Source: Paenibacillus sp. 598K (lineage in GTDB: Bacteria; Bacillota; Bacilli; Paenibacillales; Paenibacillaceae). Taken from it: DNA of 46,224 nt. The notes under the pieces were generated by a model. It was not told where the DNA came from. It made no database searches and was given only the letters and a program-made list of their open reading frames with translations. The position numbers and the translations under genes are program-made. Positions 44,577 to 46,224 of this stretch are shown in pieces. The stretch covers positions 631 through 46,854 of the forward strand of contig NZ_BFBX01000045.1 in the NCBI RefSeq assembly GCF_003851045.1, read 5' to 3'. The stretch's first letter is position 1. Each line of letters begins with the position of its first letter.

Positions 44577-46088
44577 ATGGGCAACAGACAACAGGCAACA
44601 GACGTCATCTTGATCGGGGCCGGCATCATGAGCGCAACGCTCGGCGCGCTGCTGAAGGAGCTGGCTCCCGACTGGAACATCACCGTGCTGGAGCGGCGGT
44701 CGACTGCGGGCGAGGAGAGCTCCAATGAATGGAATAATGCCGGTACGGGACATGCGTCCCTGTGCGAGCTGAACTATACGACCGAAAAGCCGGACGGCTC
44801 GATCGATATCAGCAAGGCGATCAAGGTCAATGAGGAATTCCGGGTGTCGCAGCAATTCTGGTCCTATCTCGTCAAGAAGAAGATGATCAAGAGCGCGCGC
44901 GACTTTATCGTCTCGCTGCCGCATATGAGCTTCGTGCAAGGCGAGAAGGATGTGAAGTTCCTGAAAAAGCGGTTCGAGGCGATGTCGGCCAATCCGCTAT
45001 TCGCAGGGATGGAATATTCGGAGGAGCATGCCAAGCTTAATGAGTGGATCCCGCTCATGATGAAGGATCGCAGCGCCGGCAAGCCGATCGCGGCGACCAA
45101 GATCGACTCGGGCACGGACGTCAACTTCGGCTCGCTGACGCGGCTGCTGTTCGATCACCTGAAGCGCAAAAAAGTCGATCTTCAGTACAATCGCAATGTC
45201 GACGACATCAAGCGCGCAGGCGACGGCTCGTGGCAGCTCAAGGTGCGCAATACCCAGAACGGCTCGGTCGAGCGGCTGAATGCCAAGTTCGTCTTCATCG
45301 GCGGCGGCGGAGGCAGCCTGCATCTGCTGCAGAAGACCGGGATCGCCGAGGGCAAGGGGATCGGCGGCTTCCCGGTCAGCGGTATCTTCATGGTGTGCCG
45401 CAAGCCGGAGATCGTCGCTCGTCATCATGCCAAGGTATACGGCAAGGCGCCGGTCGGCGCGCCGCCGATGTCGGTGCCGCATCTGGACACGCGGTTCATC
45501 GACGGCAAGGAGTCGCTGTTCTTCGGCCCGTTCGCGGGCTTCTCGCCGAAGTTCCTCAAGTTCGGCTCGATGTTCGATCTGATCACCTCGGTCAAGGGGC
45601 ATAATCTCGTGACGATGACCTCGGCAGGGGTCAAGAACGTACCGCTGACGACGTATCTGATCAAGCAGGTCATGCTCTCCAAGGAGAAGCGGATGGAGGC
45701 GCTGCGCGACTTTGTGCCGGACGCCAAGAGCGAGGACTGGGAGCTGCTCGTCGCTGGCCAGCGGGTACAGATCATCAAGAACACGCCGCAGGGCAAGGGC
45801 ATGCTGCAATTCGGCACCGAGGTCATCAGCGCTGCCGATGGCTCGGTCGCTGCGCTGCTCGGCGCATCCCCCGGCGCTTCGACAGCCGTATCCGTCATGG
45901 TTGAAGTCATCCAGAAGTGCTTCCCTGGACAGTTGCAGGAGTGGGAGCCGAAGCTGCGCGAGATGATCCCGTCCTACGGCTTGAAGCTGATGGACAATCC
46001 CGAGCTGATCGATCAGATCGATACGGCTAATGTCGAGGTGCTCGGCCTCGCTGGCAAGTCCGACAAAAAAGTAAAGCAATCGGTCTGA
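44577..46088 (+). CDS. mqo: Malate:quinone oxidoreductase
   Basis: The start at 44577 ([20 protein letters not shown]) follows AAGGA by 8 nt and gives 503 residues, the family length; an in-frame GTG at 44481 would add 32 unrelated residues. The FAD-binding [16 protein letters not shown] lies at residues about 13-28, with [33 protein letters not shown] and the mid-protein [14 protein letters not shown] typical of Mqo. It is a peripheral membrane flavoprotein that oxidises L-malate to oxaloacetate and passes electrons to menaquinone, replacing or adding to NAD-malate dehydrogenase in the TCA cycle. It is a single-gene unit with its own terminator. Confidence 0.96.
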   Translation: MGNRQQATDVILIGAGIMSATLGALLKELAPDWNITVLERRSTAGEESSNEWNNAGTGHASLCELNYTTEKPDGSIDISKAIKVNEEFRVSQQFWSYLVKKKMIKSARDFIVSLPHMSFVQGEKDVKFLKKRFEAMSANPLFAGMEYSEEHAKLNEWIPLMMKDRSAGKPIAATKIDSGTDVNFGSLTRLLFDHLKRKKVDLQYNRNVDDIKRAGDGSWQLKVRNTQNGSVERLNAKFVFIGGGGGSLHLLQKTGIAEGKGIGGFPVSGIFMVCRKPEIVARHHAKVYGKAPVGAPPMSVPHLDTRFIDGKESLFFGPFAGFSPKFLKFGSMFDLITSVKGHNLVTMTSAGVKNVPLTTYLIKQVMLSKEKRMEALRDFVPDAKSEDWELLVAGQRVQIIKNTPQGKGMLQFGTEVISAADGSVAALLGASPGASTAVSVMVEVIQKCFPGQLQEWEPKLREMIPSYGLKLMDNPELIDQIDTANVEVLGLAGKSDKKVKQSV

Positions 46089-46104
46089 TTTTATACGCGC
46101 CTTG

Positions 46105-46147
46105 GCGGTCCTCATCATGCGAGTTCGGGATGGGGGCCGCTTTCTTT
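46105..46147 (+). terminator. Terminator of mqo
   Basis: GCGGTCCTCATC (46105-46116) pairs with GATGGGGGCCGC (46129-46140) through 12 pairs including two G-U, followed by TTTCTTT. The last 77 nt of the window hold no recognisable gene. Confidence 0.75.
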
Positions 46148-46224
46148 GAAGCCATTGGCCGACGTTCCTCGTATGAAGGACGAGTGTGCTATGAAGGAGG
46201 CTATAAGTCTGAAATCGTAGCACA

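Noticed and set aside
44235..44939. A 234-codon minus-strand frame overlapping csrA copy 2 and mqo
   Set aside because: It is antisense to mqo, in a different frame from the clear CsrA paralogue, and lacks any family pattern.

Overview
The window looks like a chromosome segment of a motile, high-GC, Gram-positive saprophyte of the Paenibacillaceae (Paenibacillus or Cohnella type). This is inferred from strong AAGGAGG-type ribosome binding sites, TTG/GTG starts, YesM/YesN two-component systems, LplB/YtcP-type sugar ABC importers with lipoprotein binding proteins, an S-layer-anchored enzyme, a sigma-D promoter next to csrA and flagellin, and malate:quinone oxidoreductase. No rRNA, tRNA, phage, transposase or CRISPR array was seen. 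Species assignment is not possible from the window alone.

Layout. 1-1812: the 5' part of an AraC-type regulator, divergent from a Gfo/Idh/MocA sugar oxidoreductase. 1838-2231: an array of eight 20-nt palindromes spaced exactly 51 nt apart. 2427-5175: small accessory genes (DUF4304, a membrane-anchored SurA-N-like protein, an immunity-like protein coupled to a pentapeptide-repeat protein). 5359-16879: first glycan locus, with a membrane AraC regulator, a 1789-residue beta-helix/Ig-like/SLH surface protein, two permeases and a lipoprotein binding protein. 16880-17651: no gene, only short tandem repeats, a terminator and two inverted-repeat elements. 17652-19488: a TPR-Imm51 protein and an AraC/GyrI-like regulator. 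19698-23202: GH4 alpha-galactosidase, AraC regulator and a CE7-type esterase. 23338-35177: second glycan locus with YesM/YesN, binding protein, two permeases, GH32 and DUF6259 proteins, on one strand. 35167-35994: a convergent metallophosphoesterase-like gene.

36097-44281 is a motility and regulation block. A near-perfect sigma-D promoter (39475-39502) reads into csrA and then a 905-residue flagellin. The leader and the csrA-flagellin spacer are crowded with A(N)GGA motifs, several in small hairpin loops, which is the shape of CsrA binding sites; a terminator-like stem lies between promoter and csrA. Divergent from this is a 1509-residue pseudokinase/STAND-ATPase/GAF/LuxR regulator, and a second csrA paralogue lies tail-to-tail with it. 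The window ends with mqo and its terminator.

How the parts work together: the two importer loci each pair a sensor-regulator with an importer and secreted or cytoplasmic glycoside-active enzymes, and two cre-like sites suggest CcpA control. The most unusual part is the csrA-flagellin region, which may be a post-transcriptional circuit whose own mRNA leader (or a short terminated RNA from it) titrates CsrA.
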